DNA of 14,171 bases from a bacterium (lineage in GTDB: Bacteria > Ratteibacteria > UBA8468 > B48-G9 > JAFGKM01): the NCBI GenBank assembly GCA_029548585.1, contig JAKPNC010000014.1, forward strand, positions 1-14,171, given 5' to 3'. Made by a program: the position numbers and the translations under genes. Under the pieces are notes generated by a model. It was not told where the DNA came from. It made no database searches and was given only the letters and a program-made list of their open reading frames with translations. Positions within the stretch are counted from its first letter, which is position 1. Every line of letters starts with the position of its first letter. This document shows, one piece after another, positions 7,279 to 14,171 of this stretch.

Positions 7279-10056
7279 TTACCTGAGCGCTTCCTTGAGA
7301 AAGCGGCCAGTGTAGGATTTCCTGCAGGATGCTACCTGTTTCGGGGTTCCTTCCGCCACTATCTCGCCGCCCCTGTCTCCACCCTCCGGGCCAAGGTCTA
7401 TAATGTGGTCTGCCGATTTGATGACCTCCATGTTGTGCTCGATAACAAGGACCGTTGAGCCTGCATCAACAAGGTTGTTGAGAACGTCAAGCAGCTTGGC
7501 GATATCCGCTGTATGCAAGCCTACCGTAGGTTCGTCGAGGATGTAGAGGGTGTGTTCGTTTCCCTTTCTCGAAAGTTCGGTGGCAAGTTTTACCCTTTGG
7601 GCCTCTCCCCCGGACAGGGTTGTCGCCGGCTGTCCCAGCTCGATATATCCCAGTCCCACATCGTTGAGAGTCTGTAGCTTGTTGCTGACCGCCTGTGAAG
7701 ACTTGAAGAAAGCGAGGGCGTCCTCTATTTTCATCTCAAGGACTTCGGTTATATTCTTTCCCTTGTAGGTGATCTCCAGGGTTTCCCGGTTATACCTTTT
7801 TCCCTTGCAGACATCGCACGGTACGTAAACGTCGGGCAGAAAATGCATTTCGATCTTTTTTATCCCGTCTCCCATGCAGGCTTCGCACCTTCCTCCCTTC
7901 ACGTTGAAACTGAACCTGCCCTGCTGGTATCCCCGTATGCGGGATTCCTCTGTATTTGCAAAGATCTGCCTTATGAAGGTGAAAGCGTTTGTATATGTCG
8001 CTGGATTTGACCTGGGGGTCCTGCCGATTGGAGACTGGTCTATGACCACCGTTTTCTTGATTTCTTCCACTCCCATGATGGCATCGTGCTCTCCCGGTTC
8101 TTCCCTCGACTTGTAAAGGATCTTCTTAAGGCCCTTGTAAAGGATATCTTCGACCAGGCTGCTCTTGCCTGATCCGGAGACCCCGGTAACGCATACCAGC
8201 ATGCCCAGGGGGATCTCCACGCTTATGTTTTTCAGGTTGTTGTGCCTTGCCCCGAGGATGTGGATACGCCTGCCGTTTCCCTTCCTGTGTTTTGCAGGAA
8301 CGGGTATCGACAGGCTGCGGGAAAGGTATCTGCCCGTGATGGATTCGGGATTTTTGAGAATTTCTTCCACGGTGCCCCTGGCCACGATCTGGCCGCCGTG
8401 TTTGCCAGCTCCCGGACCGAGGTCTACGATGTAATCCGCGCTCCTTACCGTTTCATCGTCGTGTTCAACAACGACGACCGTATTGCCGATGTCCCTGAGC
8501 TGTTTCAGCGTGCTTATAAGTTTAATATTGTCCCTCTGGTGGAGCCCTATGGTTGGTTCATCGAGGATATAAATGACGCCCACCAGGCCTGATCCTATCT
8601 GGGTGGCAAGCTTTATCCTCTCGGCCTCTCCCCCGGACAGAGTATGGGTCATCCTGTCGAGGGTAAGGTAATTGAGCCCGACTTCTTCCATGAAAGAGAG
8701 GCGGCTCAAGATCTCCTTGAGGATCTGGCTTGCAACGGTCTTATCCTTTTCTGCCAGCTTTATGTCCCGGAAAAACGACTTGGAGGCCTTTATGCTCATT
8801 GATGTTATCTCCATTATCGATTTTCCCGCAACCCTGACATTGAGGGATTCTTTTTTAAGCCTTCCTCCCCTGCATACCGGGCAGCTTACCTCTCTTATAT
8901 ACTTTAATATCTCATCCCTCCTGTGCTGGCTCTCGGTCTGGTGAAAGAGCCGTTCGAGGTTGGGAATTACGCCCTCAAACCCGGCTTCTTCGGAACCATT
9001 GAGAAGTATGTCGAGTTCTTCCCTGGTGAGGTCGCACGGCCTGCTGTCTATGGTCTTGTTCAGTTTCCTCAGTATATTTCTGAGAAGGCCCCTGTAATAC
9101 ATGAAAAGGCCCCTTCCCCCGGCTTCCTGCCACGGTTTGACAGCGCCGCTTCTAAATGTCACTTCCCTGTCGGGTATGACCAGGTCGGGGTCGACCTTCA
9201 TAAGAAACCCCAGTCCTTTGCATTCGGGGCAGGCGCCGTAAGGGCTATTGAAGGAGAACATCCTGGGAGACAGTTCTTCAAACCCCCTTCCACAGGTTTT
9301 GCAGGAGTAATGCTCGTTGTAAAAGCTGTCTTTTCCCTTCGATTCGGTTATCATGAGCCCTTTTCCAACCTTAAGGGCCATCTCCACGCTTTCTGCTATC
9401 CTGCTTCTGTCCTCCTGGGAAGGATTGAACTTGTCTATGAGAACGTCTATCTCGTGGGTCTTGTACCTGCCCAGCTTGATATCTTCATCAAGCGCGTGGT
9501 ACTTTCCGTCAATCCTGACCATAAGGAAACCGCTCTTCCTTATCTGGTCGAGGATCTTTTTGTACTCTCCCTTCCTTCCCCTGATAACCGGGGCAAGGAT
9601 GTCCAGCATACCGCGGGAGTCTTTTTTTCCCGTTATCCTGTCTATGATTTCCGTGGAGGATTCTCTCGATATCAGCTTGTTGCACTCCGGACAGTATGGG
9701 ATGCCTGTCCTGGCGAAGAGAAGTCTCAGGTAATCGTATATTTCCGTGGTGGTGGCAACCGTAGAACGGGGATTGGATGCCGCCTTCCTCTGTTCTATGG
9801 CTATTGCCGGAGGCAGTCCCGTGATATGGTCGACGTCCGGCTTTTTCATCTGCTCAAGGAACTGGCGCGCATAGGCTGACAGGCTTTCAATATACCTTCT
9901 CTGCCCCTCTGCATAGAGGGTGTCAAATGCAAGAGAGGATTTGCCCGAGCCGGAAAGTCCCGTTATAACAACCAGGCTGTTCCTCGGTATGTCAAGGTCT
10001 ATGTTCTTAAGGTTATGTTCCTTGGCCCCTTTTATGCTTATATATTTAGGTTCCAT
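7279..10056 (-). CDS. uvrA: excinuclease ABC subunit A
   Basis: UvrA is the damage-sensing ATPase of nucleotide excision repair; the dimer loads UvrB at lesions. The 925-aa protein is full length. It shows two ABC-type ATPase modules: Walker A GLSGSGKS (33-40) and GVSGSGKS (625-632), signatures LSGGEAER (473-480) and LSGGEAQR (814-821), and Walker B stretches ending in ILDEPTIGLH (497-506) and ILDEPTVGLH (839-848). Zinc-site cysteines are seen as C122/C125, C252/C255 with C276/C279, C392/C395, and C724/C727 with C747/C750. The UvrB-binding and DNA-binding insertions lie between the first Walker A and its signature. The start codon at 10056 has no Shine-Dalgarno; TATAAT lies 8 nt upstream, so a leaderless mRNA is likely. 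It is a single-gene unit, convergent with thiL. Confidence 0.98.
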   Translation of the reverse strand: MEPKYISIKGAKEHNLKNIDLDIPRNSLVVITGLSGSGKSSLAFDTLYAEGQRRYIESLSAYARQFLEQMKKPDVDHITGLPPAIAIEQRKAASNPRSTVATTTEIYDYLRLLFARTGIPYCPECNKLISRESSTEIIDRITGKKDSRGMLDILAPVIRGRKGEYKKILDQIRKSGFLMVRIDGKYHALDEDIKLGRYKTHEIDVLIDKFNPSQEDRSRIAESVEMALKVGKGLMITESKGKDSFYNEHYSCKTCGRGFEELSPRMFSFNSPYGACPECKGLGFLMKVDPDLVIPDREVTFRSGAVKPWQEAGGRGLFMYYRGLLRNILRKLNKTIDSRPCDLTREELDILLNGSEEAGFEGVIPNLERLFHQTESQHRRDEILKYIREVSCPVCRGGRLKKESLNVRVAGKSIMEITSMSIKASKSFFRDIKLAEKDKTVASQILKEILSRLSFMEEVGLNYLTLDRMTHTLSGGEAERIKLATQIGSGLVGVIYILDEPTIGLHQRDNIKLISTLKQLRDIGNTVVVVEHDDETVRSADYIVDLGPGAGKHGGQIVARGTVEEILKNPESITGRYLSRSLSIPVPAKHRKGNGRRIHILGARHNNLKNISVEIPLGMLVCVTGVSGSGKSSLVEDILYKGLKKILYKSREEPGEHDAIMGVEEIKKTVVIDQSPIGRTPRSNPATYTNAFTFIRQIFANTEESRIRGYQQGRFSFNVKGGRCEACMGDGIKKIEMHFLPDVYVPCDVCKGKRYNRETLEITYKGKNITEVLEMKIEDALAFFKSSQAVSNKLQTLNDVGLGYIELGQPATTLSGGEAQRVKLATELSRKGNEHTLYILDEPTVGLHTADIAKLLDVLNNLVDAGSTVLVIEHNMEVIKSADHIIDLGPEGGDRGGEIVAEGTPKQVASCRKSYTGRFLKEALR

Positions 10057-10064
10057 AAGCGCCT

Positions 10065-10092
10065 ATTATACCACCTATTCCGGATTTGTCCA
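10065..10092 (-). promoter_or_regulatory. uvrA promoter (apparently leaderless)
   Basis: Read on the minus strand, TGGACA (10087-10092; 5 of 6 to the -35 consensus) lies 16 bp from an extended -10 TGGTATAAT whose TATAAT is at 10065-10070. The expected start near 10058 leaves about two bases before the ATG at 10056. No LexA-type inverted repeat was recognised around it, so SOS control is not supported by what is visible. Confidence 0.7.
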
Positions 10093-10422
10093 GAAAAACA
10101 TATGTTTCAGGCCCTGAGGTAATTTACAGGGGTTCTTCTCATGAGTGAAAAATGCGCAGGCAGGAATTCATTTGGGCCTTCAACACAGGCGAAGCCCGTT
10201 GACGAAGGCCCAGGGCAAGAGGGATGAGGAGTTAGTTGCTTTTTCGTATCACAATGCAGGGATGGATGACAGAACCAAATGTGAGCTGAATGAATTTGTC
10301 TTGCTCCTTCAGGATATTATTTTGCCTTCAACCACCAATCATGCCTCCGCTTAAACTGGTGTTTTTACGCCAGTCAATGGGATATGTCTCACTGTGGAAT
10401 ATCACGTCAGGCCGGGATGATG
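10077..10422. other. Intergenic stretch without a convincing gene; contains structured hairpins
   Basis: Between the uvrA promoter and the end of the prepilin operon there is about 350 bp more AT-rich than its surroundings. The strongest structure is a nested hairpin at 10174-10211: outer stem GGGCCTTC (10174-10181) with GAAGGCCC (10204-10211), then AAC with GTT, then GGC-GAA-GCC at the tip. A smaller stem ACTGG/CCAGT closes a short loop at 10355-10374, about 48 bp past the last prepilin stop. It has no T-run on either strand, so it is a weak terminator candidate at best. A third short stem CCCTG/CAGGG is at 10112-10131. An open frame on the plus strand at 10145-10354 (GTG start, 69 aa) matches no family I recognise. 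This could be a small RNA, an intergenic repeat or a decayed gene. Confidence 0.5.
10174..10211. repeat. Imperfect palindrome / hairpin, about 14 bp of stem
   Basis: The 8-bp arms GGGCCTTC and GAAGGCCC are perfectly complementary. The inner part can extend with AAC/GTT (after a 3-nt bulge GAC) and a tip GGC-GAA-GCC. As RNA it would be a stable 38-nt stem on either strand. There is no T-tract next to it, so it does not look like an intrinsic terminator. It could be part of a small RNA or a REP-like intergenic repeat; only one copy is seen in this window. Confidence 0.55.
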
Positions 10423-11025
10423 TCAGGGAGCAAAAGAAACCCTGTTGGCGAGCTTGACTCCCGTGATTATCGATACGGGAGGCGCATTGTTCATTGAGGG
10501 ATCGGTGGAGGCTGCCCAGAGGGTTATCCTGACGAAAGTCGCATTCTCCGGATTGCAGGGGTTGTTTGACGCATCGAAATATTCGAACATGGATAGCCTT
10601 CCCGAGAGCTGGGCAAGCGGATCGGTGGTAAGGCTGCTGTTGAGGGCAATGTTTTTTTCCGGATCGAGCGACAGTGGGCCCGAAGCATCCCTGTGGGTTA
10701 TTATCGTTGCCTGCCCGTCATCGTCTATCGCTGCATTCATCGTCCAGGCAATCCCGTTGTACGTTCCGGAACAATTAAGCTGACTGTCGGTCGAGCCTGC
10801 GTTTATGCGGGATGCGCCTGAGATGGCCCACCTGCCCTGTTCCCCGTAAGCAAGCTCGCTTATCATCTGGGATAGCACCTGCTGTATCTCGCTGTGTACC
10901 ACGACCACTTTCCTGACCCTCGCCGCCTTCGTGTAGAGATAGGTCACCAGGCCGAAAGCAATGACAAGTATGGACATTGCCACCAGCAGTTCCACCACGG
11001 TAAAACCCATTTTTCTTTGAGCCAT
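10423..11025 (-). CDS. type IV prepilin-like protein (minor pilin, third gene of the cluster)
   Basis: A 200-aa prepilin with a very short leader: M-A-Q-R-K-M-G (1-7), processed after G7 by a prepilin peptidase, then FTVVELLVAMSILVIAFGLV as the hydrophobic N-terminal helix. F8 would be the N-methylated +1 residue and E12 the conserved +5 glutamate. The rest is a soluble domain with two cysteines (positions about 80-160), as in many minor pilins or pseudopilins, and has no assigned family. The start is supported by AGAGGA a few bases upstream. It lies 13 bp after the preceding pilin gene and is the last of three cotranscribed genes. It would sit at the tip or in the priming complex of a pilus or pseudopilus (by family analogy). 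Confidence 0.88.
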   Translation of the reverse strand: MAQRKMGFTVVELLVAMSILVIAFGLVTYLYTKAARVRKVVVVHSEIQQVLSQMISELAYGEQGRWAISGASRINAGSTDSQLNCSGTYNGIAWTMNAAIDDDGQATIITHRDASGPLSLDPEKNIALNSSLTTDPLAQLSGRLSMFEYFDASNNPCNPENATFVRITLWAASTDPSMNNAPPVSIITGVKLANRVSFAP

Positions 11026-11038
11026 CTTTTCCTCTTCC

Positions 11039-11581
11039 TTATTGCAAGCCGTCTCTTGAAATCATTACCGAATTTTTGAGCAGTACGCTCCTGTCCTTTT
11101 TCTTCAGCACGTATATGTCAACCAGGTGGGACGTCGTCTTTTCCGTTTCATCCGATGTGCTGCCGTCGAGAAAGTTGCCGCCTGCGTCGTACCTGAAATC
11201 GTACCTCTTTACCATAAAACTGCCGGCTTCTCCCCCGGGGGTCCTGTCCTGCCCGTCATTTACGGGATCGACGCTTTCCGGAGGCATATAGTTCCCACCG
11301 CTTTCCGGCCTGTCTCCGTAATCTGACTGCCTGTCTGTGTAAACGGGAGGGAACTCTATGTTCTTTACTTCTTCCAGGGAGTACTGGGCCAGAGCGTTGG
11401 CAATCATCATTTCGTTTGCCTTTTCTATAACGTTGAGGTTGGCCGACAAAAGCAGGAGTATGGTTCCCAGTACCACCGCGATGAGAAATATGGATATGAC
11501 CAGCTCAAGCAGCGTGAAGCCGCATGAGCCCGCACCCTTTTTTCTCTTTCTGGCCGGGGTATTCTTCATTTTGCCTACCAT
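11039..11581 (-). CDS. type IV prepilin-like protein, PilV/GspI type
   Basis: A 180-aa minor pilin. The leader is 21 residues, basic (A-R-K-R-K-K), ending SCG; cleavage after G21 exposes F22 as +1 with E26 at +5 (FTLLELVISIFLIAVVLGTI). The hydrophobic helix continues to about residue 45. The ending matches the PilV/GspI class in size, but the soluble domain is not assignable by eye. Its first codon lies inside the end of the PilX-like gene (7-bp overlap), which implies translational coupling. Met5 (11567-11569), preceded by AGGCAAA, is an equally possible start and does not change the mature protein. The next gene starts 13 bp downstream. Confidence 0.88.
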   Translation of the reverse strand: MVGKMKNTPARKRKKGAGSCGFTLLELVISIFLIAVVLGTILLLLSANLNVIEKANEMMIANALAQYSLEEVKNIEFPPVYTDRQSDYGDRPESGGNYMPPESVDPVNDGQDRTPGGEAGSFMVKRYDFRYDAGGNFLDGSTSDETEKTTSHLVDIYVLKKKDRSVLLKNSVMISRDGLQ

Positions 11582-13221
11582 CTTATTTCCCAGCTGCCCG
11601 GTACGGGCAGGTATTTTCTCCTTCCGGAGCCAAAGTTATCATATACCGCAGGGTATTCAAGGTACGGATCAGGATCGTATATGATATGCCCGGCGTTGAG
11701 GGTTGCCTTCTCCCCTGCAACGAGTATGCCCGTTATATCATGGGTATGGTTATCCAGCCGTATATCCTTGTAGGAGTAAACACTCCCCCTTATGTTGGAT
11801 ATGGAGGTTAATCCTATGTTGACCTGGGAAGCCGCTCCCGAGTAGTTGACTATGCATGACTGCCCCGGGTTGTTGTAAGAAGGAAGGAAGTTGCCGTTCA
11901 CGTTGATTATCCCGTTCTGGAATGAAAGGAAGGCGGCGGTTTTCTGGTTTGTACCCAGTGTCACGGCAGGCGTGGGGTTTATATCAAGGATCCTTGTTTC
12001 AGAGCTGAGATCGTCGGGCTTGCCGGTTGTTTTATACGTTATCATCAGCGCCGCTCCGTATGGGCTTGATGATGCGTCTATGATATTGCCTCCCGACAGG
12101 GCCAGGTCCCTGTTGGTCACCACGCTTCCCGAGACTATGTTGTTGCTCAGAGATACGGGCGCGTTTCTCACGACCAGGTCTCCCGTGACCGTTATCCCGG
12201 GCGAGATCGTCACTGTGTTGCCATCCCCGACATCCATTGCGCAGGCGCCGCTGTTTGACGTGGTTATGCTCCTTTGTATCGATATGTCGCCCCCTTCAAC
12301 CTTAAGGTAGTGGCCTATGGAGACGGTGCCGCCGTTTGCGGGTATGCTCAAATTGGATGCCATTACCCTGACGTTTCCCTGGGCTGAAAAAGGCTCTGCG
12401 GCGCCGTTGGTGTTATTTCTTCCGAAAACGTAAAGTCCCGTTTCCCAGTAAACCCCGTCGTCAAGGGAGTTGACTTCCCCGGAGCCGGGGATATAGGCAG
12501 GATTCCTGTAAACGTAACCGGTCTCGCTGTAAACTTCGTCAAACGATCCGGGTTCTCCCGGCAGCTCAAAACCCGTTGTTGTTTTAAACCAGGGTATGGA
12601 TATGCCGGTCTCTGTCCACGTGGCTTGAGATCCGGGCATTATTCCAGGCCTGGCCGTAAGGGTCGTGACGTTTCCTGTTACAGTTGCTGCTCCCAGCTCA
12701 ACGTCTGCGGCATATATCGCCTTCTTGTTGAATGCTTCCGCCACCCCCTGGTATGCCCCCTTGAGTTCGGTTCCGGGGGTGTTGGCGCCCCGTATCTTCA
12801 CGGATACGGTTGCCGATCTGCCCCTGTAGGTTCCCGTGGATGTGAGCGTGTCCCCGTTGTCTGTGCCCGTTGTTGAAATGCGCAGCACGCATTTTGCCTG
12901 TTCCATCCCGGTGGGATTAAACTCTTCTGTGGAATCAATCCACGTATCCGTTCCCGTGTATGCGGAACCCTGGAAATATTGATTGTTGTCGGGGTAATTT
13001 TGGGAGTCGTATCCCTTATGGTTGAGCCAGAAAAAGGCGTCCTGTAAACCGGCTTCGGCCACCTGGAGGGCAACGGTCTTATCCTTGAAGAAGTGGGCTC
13101 TCCTGATAGCGGTGGTTGAGGAGATGACAACCGCCAGGATAAGGGAAGAAAAGATAATGACCATAACCAGAACCATTATCAAGGCGACCCCGCTTTTCCC
13201 CTTAATGTCGTTCTTTTCCAT
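11575..13221 (-). CDS. PilX-like pilus assembly protein with long beta-rich C-terminal region
   Basis: A 548-aa protein. Residues 10-60 match the PilX N-terminal pattern: KSGVALIMVLVMVIIFSSLI (one membrane helix, about 12-34), then a charged turn and the family's A-E-A-G-L helix (55-59). It lacks the classical G-F-x-x-x-E prepilin site, as PilX-type proteins often do. The remaining roughly 450 residues are rich in Gly, Asn, Thr and Ser with alternating short hydrophobic strands (for example VTISPGITVTGDLVVRN), suggesting an extended beta-solenoid, somewhat like bactofilin repeats; this is inference. It would be exported and associated with the pilus. Translation starts at ATG 13221 after AAGGGG with 7-nt spacing. 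First gene of the three-gene operon driven by the promoter at 13239-13267. Confidence 0.82.
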   Translation of the reverse strand: MEKNDIKGKSGVALIMVLVMVIIFSSLILAVVISSTTAIRRAHFFKDKTVALQVAEAGLQDAFFWLNHKGYDSQNYPDNNQYFQGSAYTGTDTWIDSTEEFNPTGMEQAKCVLRISTTGTDNGDTLTSTGTYRGRSATVSVKIRGANTPGTELKGAYQGVAEAFNKKAIYAADVELGAATVTGNVTTLTARPGIMPGSQATWTETGISIPWFKTTTGFELPGEPGSFDEVYSETGYVYRNPAYIPGSGEVNSLDDGVYWETGLYVFGRNNTNGAAEPFSAQGNVRVMASNLSIPANGGTVSIGHYLKVEGGDISIQRSITTSNSGACAMDVGDGNTVTISPGITVTGDLVVRNAPVSLSNNIVSGSVVTNRDLALSGGNIIDASSSPYGAALMITYKTTGKPDDLSSETRILDINPTPAVTLGTNQKTAAFLSFQNGIINVNGNFLPSYNNPGQSCIVNYSGAASQVNIGLTSISNIRGSVYSYKDIRLDNHTHDITGILVAGEKATLNAGHIIYDPDPYLEYPAVYDNFGSGRRKYLPVPGSWEIRW

Positions 13222-13238
13222 TTTTCTTCCCCTTAAAT

Positions 13239-13267
13239 ATTATACCATATAACGGGAAACCTTTCAA
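13239..13267 (-). promoter_or_regulatory. Promoter of the minor pilin operon
   Basis: Read on the minus strand, TTGAAA (13262-13267) and TATAAT (13239-13244) are separated by 17 bp, and the -10 is extended to TGGTATAAT. Transcription from about 13232 would give a leader of about 10 nt carrying AAGGGGAAG before the ATG at 13221. This is the best-scoring promoter by eye in the window. Confidence 0.75.
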
Positions 13268-13300
13268 GTTTTTGATGATGTGCCTTTGTCTCCGGGGCAA

Positions 13301-13310
13301 GGGCGCGCCC
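13301..13310. repeat. Perfect 10-bp palindrome GGGCGCGCCC between divergent genes
   Basis: In the 188-bp gap between the pilin operon and tilS, GGGCGCGCCC reads the same on both strands. It lies about 34 bp upstream of the pilin -35 and about 64 bp upstream of the tilS -35. It could be a binding site for a dimeric protein, or chance in a GC-rich patch. The rest of the gap holds the two promoters and no gene. Confidence 0.3.
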
Positions 13311-13373
13311 GGGAGGTCATACCCATGCTTTTTACGTGCAGACCCGTTTCCGTCTTTCCTGTCTGTGTAAATG

Positions 13374-13402
13374 TTGACATAAAGCCTTCTTTTAAGTAAT
13401 GT
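13374..13402 (+). promoter_or_regulatory. Putative tilS promoter
   Basis: A perfect -35 TTGACA (13374-13379) is followed 17 bp later by TAATGT (13397-13402), a weak -10. This places transcription at about 13409, one base before the ATG. A better-looking TATACT at 13402-13407 is 22 bp from the -35 and too close to the ATG. No Shine-Dalgarno precedes the ATG, which fits the leaderless pattern seen at uvrA and the fusion gene. Confidence 0.45.
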
Positions 13403-13409
13403 ATACTGT

Positions 13410-14171
13410 ATGGAAACGCTCTTCAGGAAGGCCGGGAACTTTGCTGACGAATTCGGCATGTTGTGCCGGGGCGATTCCATTCTTGCTGCAGTCTCAGGGG
13501 GTCCCGACTCGGTATTCCTGCTTCATTTTCTTGCGCGCGCGGCAGGAGAAAGGGGCGCAAGGGTTTCTGTCTCATATATCCACCACCACATGAGGCGGGA
13601 AGCCGAGGAAGAGGCCGTTTTTGTGAAGGGGCTGGCCGAATCCTTCGGACTTGATTTCTACCGGGGGGACATAAGGGTTGAAGGAATAAGTGGCATAGAG
13701 GAGAAGGGGAGGATTTTGCGGTACAGGGAATTATGCCGTATCTCCGCGTCTGCAGGCTGCAAAAAGATAGCCACGGGCCATACCCTTGATGACCAGGCCG
13801 AGACGCTCCTTATGCACCTCGTCAGGGGTACGGGGCTTGCAGGCCTCAGGGGAATGCTTCCCGTCTCTCCCGTTCCGGGCAGCCCGTCTCTTCTCCTTGT
13901 CAGACCCCTTCTCGGCATAGACAAGCCTTCGATACTGGGTGCGCTTGTAAAGGCGGCCATCCCGCACAGGATGGACTCGTACAACCTTTCGCCCGATTTT
14001 TTCAGGAACAGGATAAGGAAAGAGGCAATTCCTCTCCTGGAGAGATACAACCCGTCTTTCAAGGAGAACCTTGGAAGGACCGCCCTTCTCCTCCAGTCTG
14101 ATTTTGAATTCCTGCAAGGAGAGGCTCTCTGCCGGGGAGTTGACCCTCTTTCCGCGGCGCTGAACGGCATG
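13410..14171 (+). CDS. tilS: tRNA(Ile)-lysidine synthetase, N-terminal part (partial at window end)
   Basis: TilS attaches lysine to C34 of tRNA-Ile2 (CAU anticodon) so that it reads AUA; this fits the heavy use of ATA in the surrounding genes. The frame is open from the ATG at 13410 to the end of the window (254 codons). The PP-loop ATPase motif SGGPDS is at 29-34, followed by YIHHHMR (56-62), TGHTLDDQAET (122-132), HLVRGTGLAGLRGM (136-149) and the C-terminal part of the N-domain, SPDFFRNRIRKEAIPLL (194-210), all in family order. The TilS substrate-binding domain has just begun, and the C-terminal domain lies beyond the window. No Shine-Dalgarno precedes the ATG. Divergent from the pilin operon. 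Confidence 0.95.
   Translation, partial: METLFRKAGNFADEFGMLCRGDSILAAVSGGPDSVFLLHFLARAAGERGARVSVSYIHHHMRREAEEEAVFVKGLAESFGLDFYRGDIRVEGISGIEEKGRILRYRELCRISASAGCKKIATGHTLDDQAETLLMHLVRGTGLAGLRGMLPVSPVPGSPSLLLVRPLLGIDKPSILGALVKAAIPHRMDSYNLSPDFFRNRIRKEAIPLLERYNPSFKENLGRTALLLQSDFEFLQGEALCRGVDPLSAALNGM

Noticed and set aside
8923..9879. Long plus-strand open frame (318 aa) opposite uvrA
   Set aside because: UvrA is continuous with all motifs on the other strand; the open frame is a by-product of its codon bias.
10145..10354. 69-aa open frame (GTG start) as a gene
   Set aside because: Weak Shine-Dalgarno 12 nt away, no recognised family, and it crosses a hairpin; kept only as part of the intergenic description.
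10355..10374. Intrinsic terminator after the pilin operon
   Set aside because: The stem is short and has a mismatch on the relevant strand, and no T-run follows.
13202..13480. Minus-strand open frame (92 aa) over the pilin/tilS gap
   Set aside because: It runs antisense to tilS, across both promoters and into the PilX-like gene, with no start signal.
13658..14170. Minus-strand open frame (170 aa) opposite tilS
   Set aside because: TilS motifs run continuously on the plus strand through this region.
1..14171. CRISPR arrays, insertion sequences, tRNA or rRNA genes
   Set aside because: No regularly spaced repeats, transposase or recognisable tRNA/rRNA sequence was seen on reading both strands.

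Overview
The window is an ordinary stretch of bacterial chromosome of moderately high GC. Arginine is mostly AGG, and isoleucine ATA is common in every gene. It carries housekeeping and biosynthetic genes (pyrF, xerC, hisB, thiL, uvrA, tilS), type IV pilus / type II secretion-like components, and one unusual pair of carbohydrate-related genes. Prepilin-type genes, a GspF-type membrane protein and complete biosynthetic genes suggest a free-living bacterium, possibly diderm. AGG/ATA preference and a TGnTATAAT promoter style would fit a poorly sampled lineage, but the sequence alone does not place it.

Layout. (1) 1-503 (+): the 3' end of pyrF, whose end overlaps the convergent gene at 478-1470. 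(2) 478-3840 (-): a two-gene unit, first a 781-aa fusion of a glucosamine-6-phosphate deaminase-like domain with a PIG-L/LmbE-type deacetylase domain, then a short GspF/PilC-family membrane protein. (3) 3940-4818 (+): a DUF4380-like, galactose-mutarotase-fold protein, divergent from the fusion gene across a compact pair of promoters. (4) 4822-6297 (-): hisB followed by xerC. (5) 6364-7269 (+): thiL, divergent from hisB across a nearly symmetric promoter region. (6) 7279-10056 (-): uvrA, complete. (7) 10057-10422: about 366 bp with the uvrA promoter and a structured hairpin but no convincing gene. (8) 10423-13221 (-): a three-gene minor-pilin operon (PilX-like, PilV/GspI-like, third prepilin). 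(9) 13410-end (+): the 5' part of tilS.

How the genes relate. The housekeeping genes show no pathway link to each other; hisB, thiL and pyrF each stand apart from the rest of their pathways. The deaminase-deacetylase fusion and the DUF4380 protein share a promoter region and may act on the same amino sugar or glycan derivative (inference). The GspF-like protein and the three minor pilins lie 9 kb apart and could belong to one pilus-like or secretion machine whose ATPase, secretin and major pilin are outside the window.

The most notable non-gene signal is in the promoters. Five of seven have an extended -10, TGnTATAAT or TGnTAAAAT. Three or four of these promoters (fusion gene, uvrA, hisB, perhaps tilS) place the -10 so close to the start codon that the mRNA would be leaderless. 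The genes at 3940, 6364 and 13221 instead have a leader and a Shine-Dalgarno sequence.
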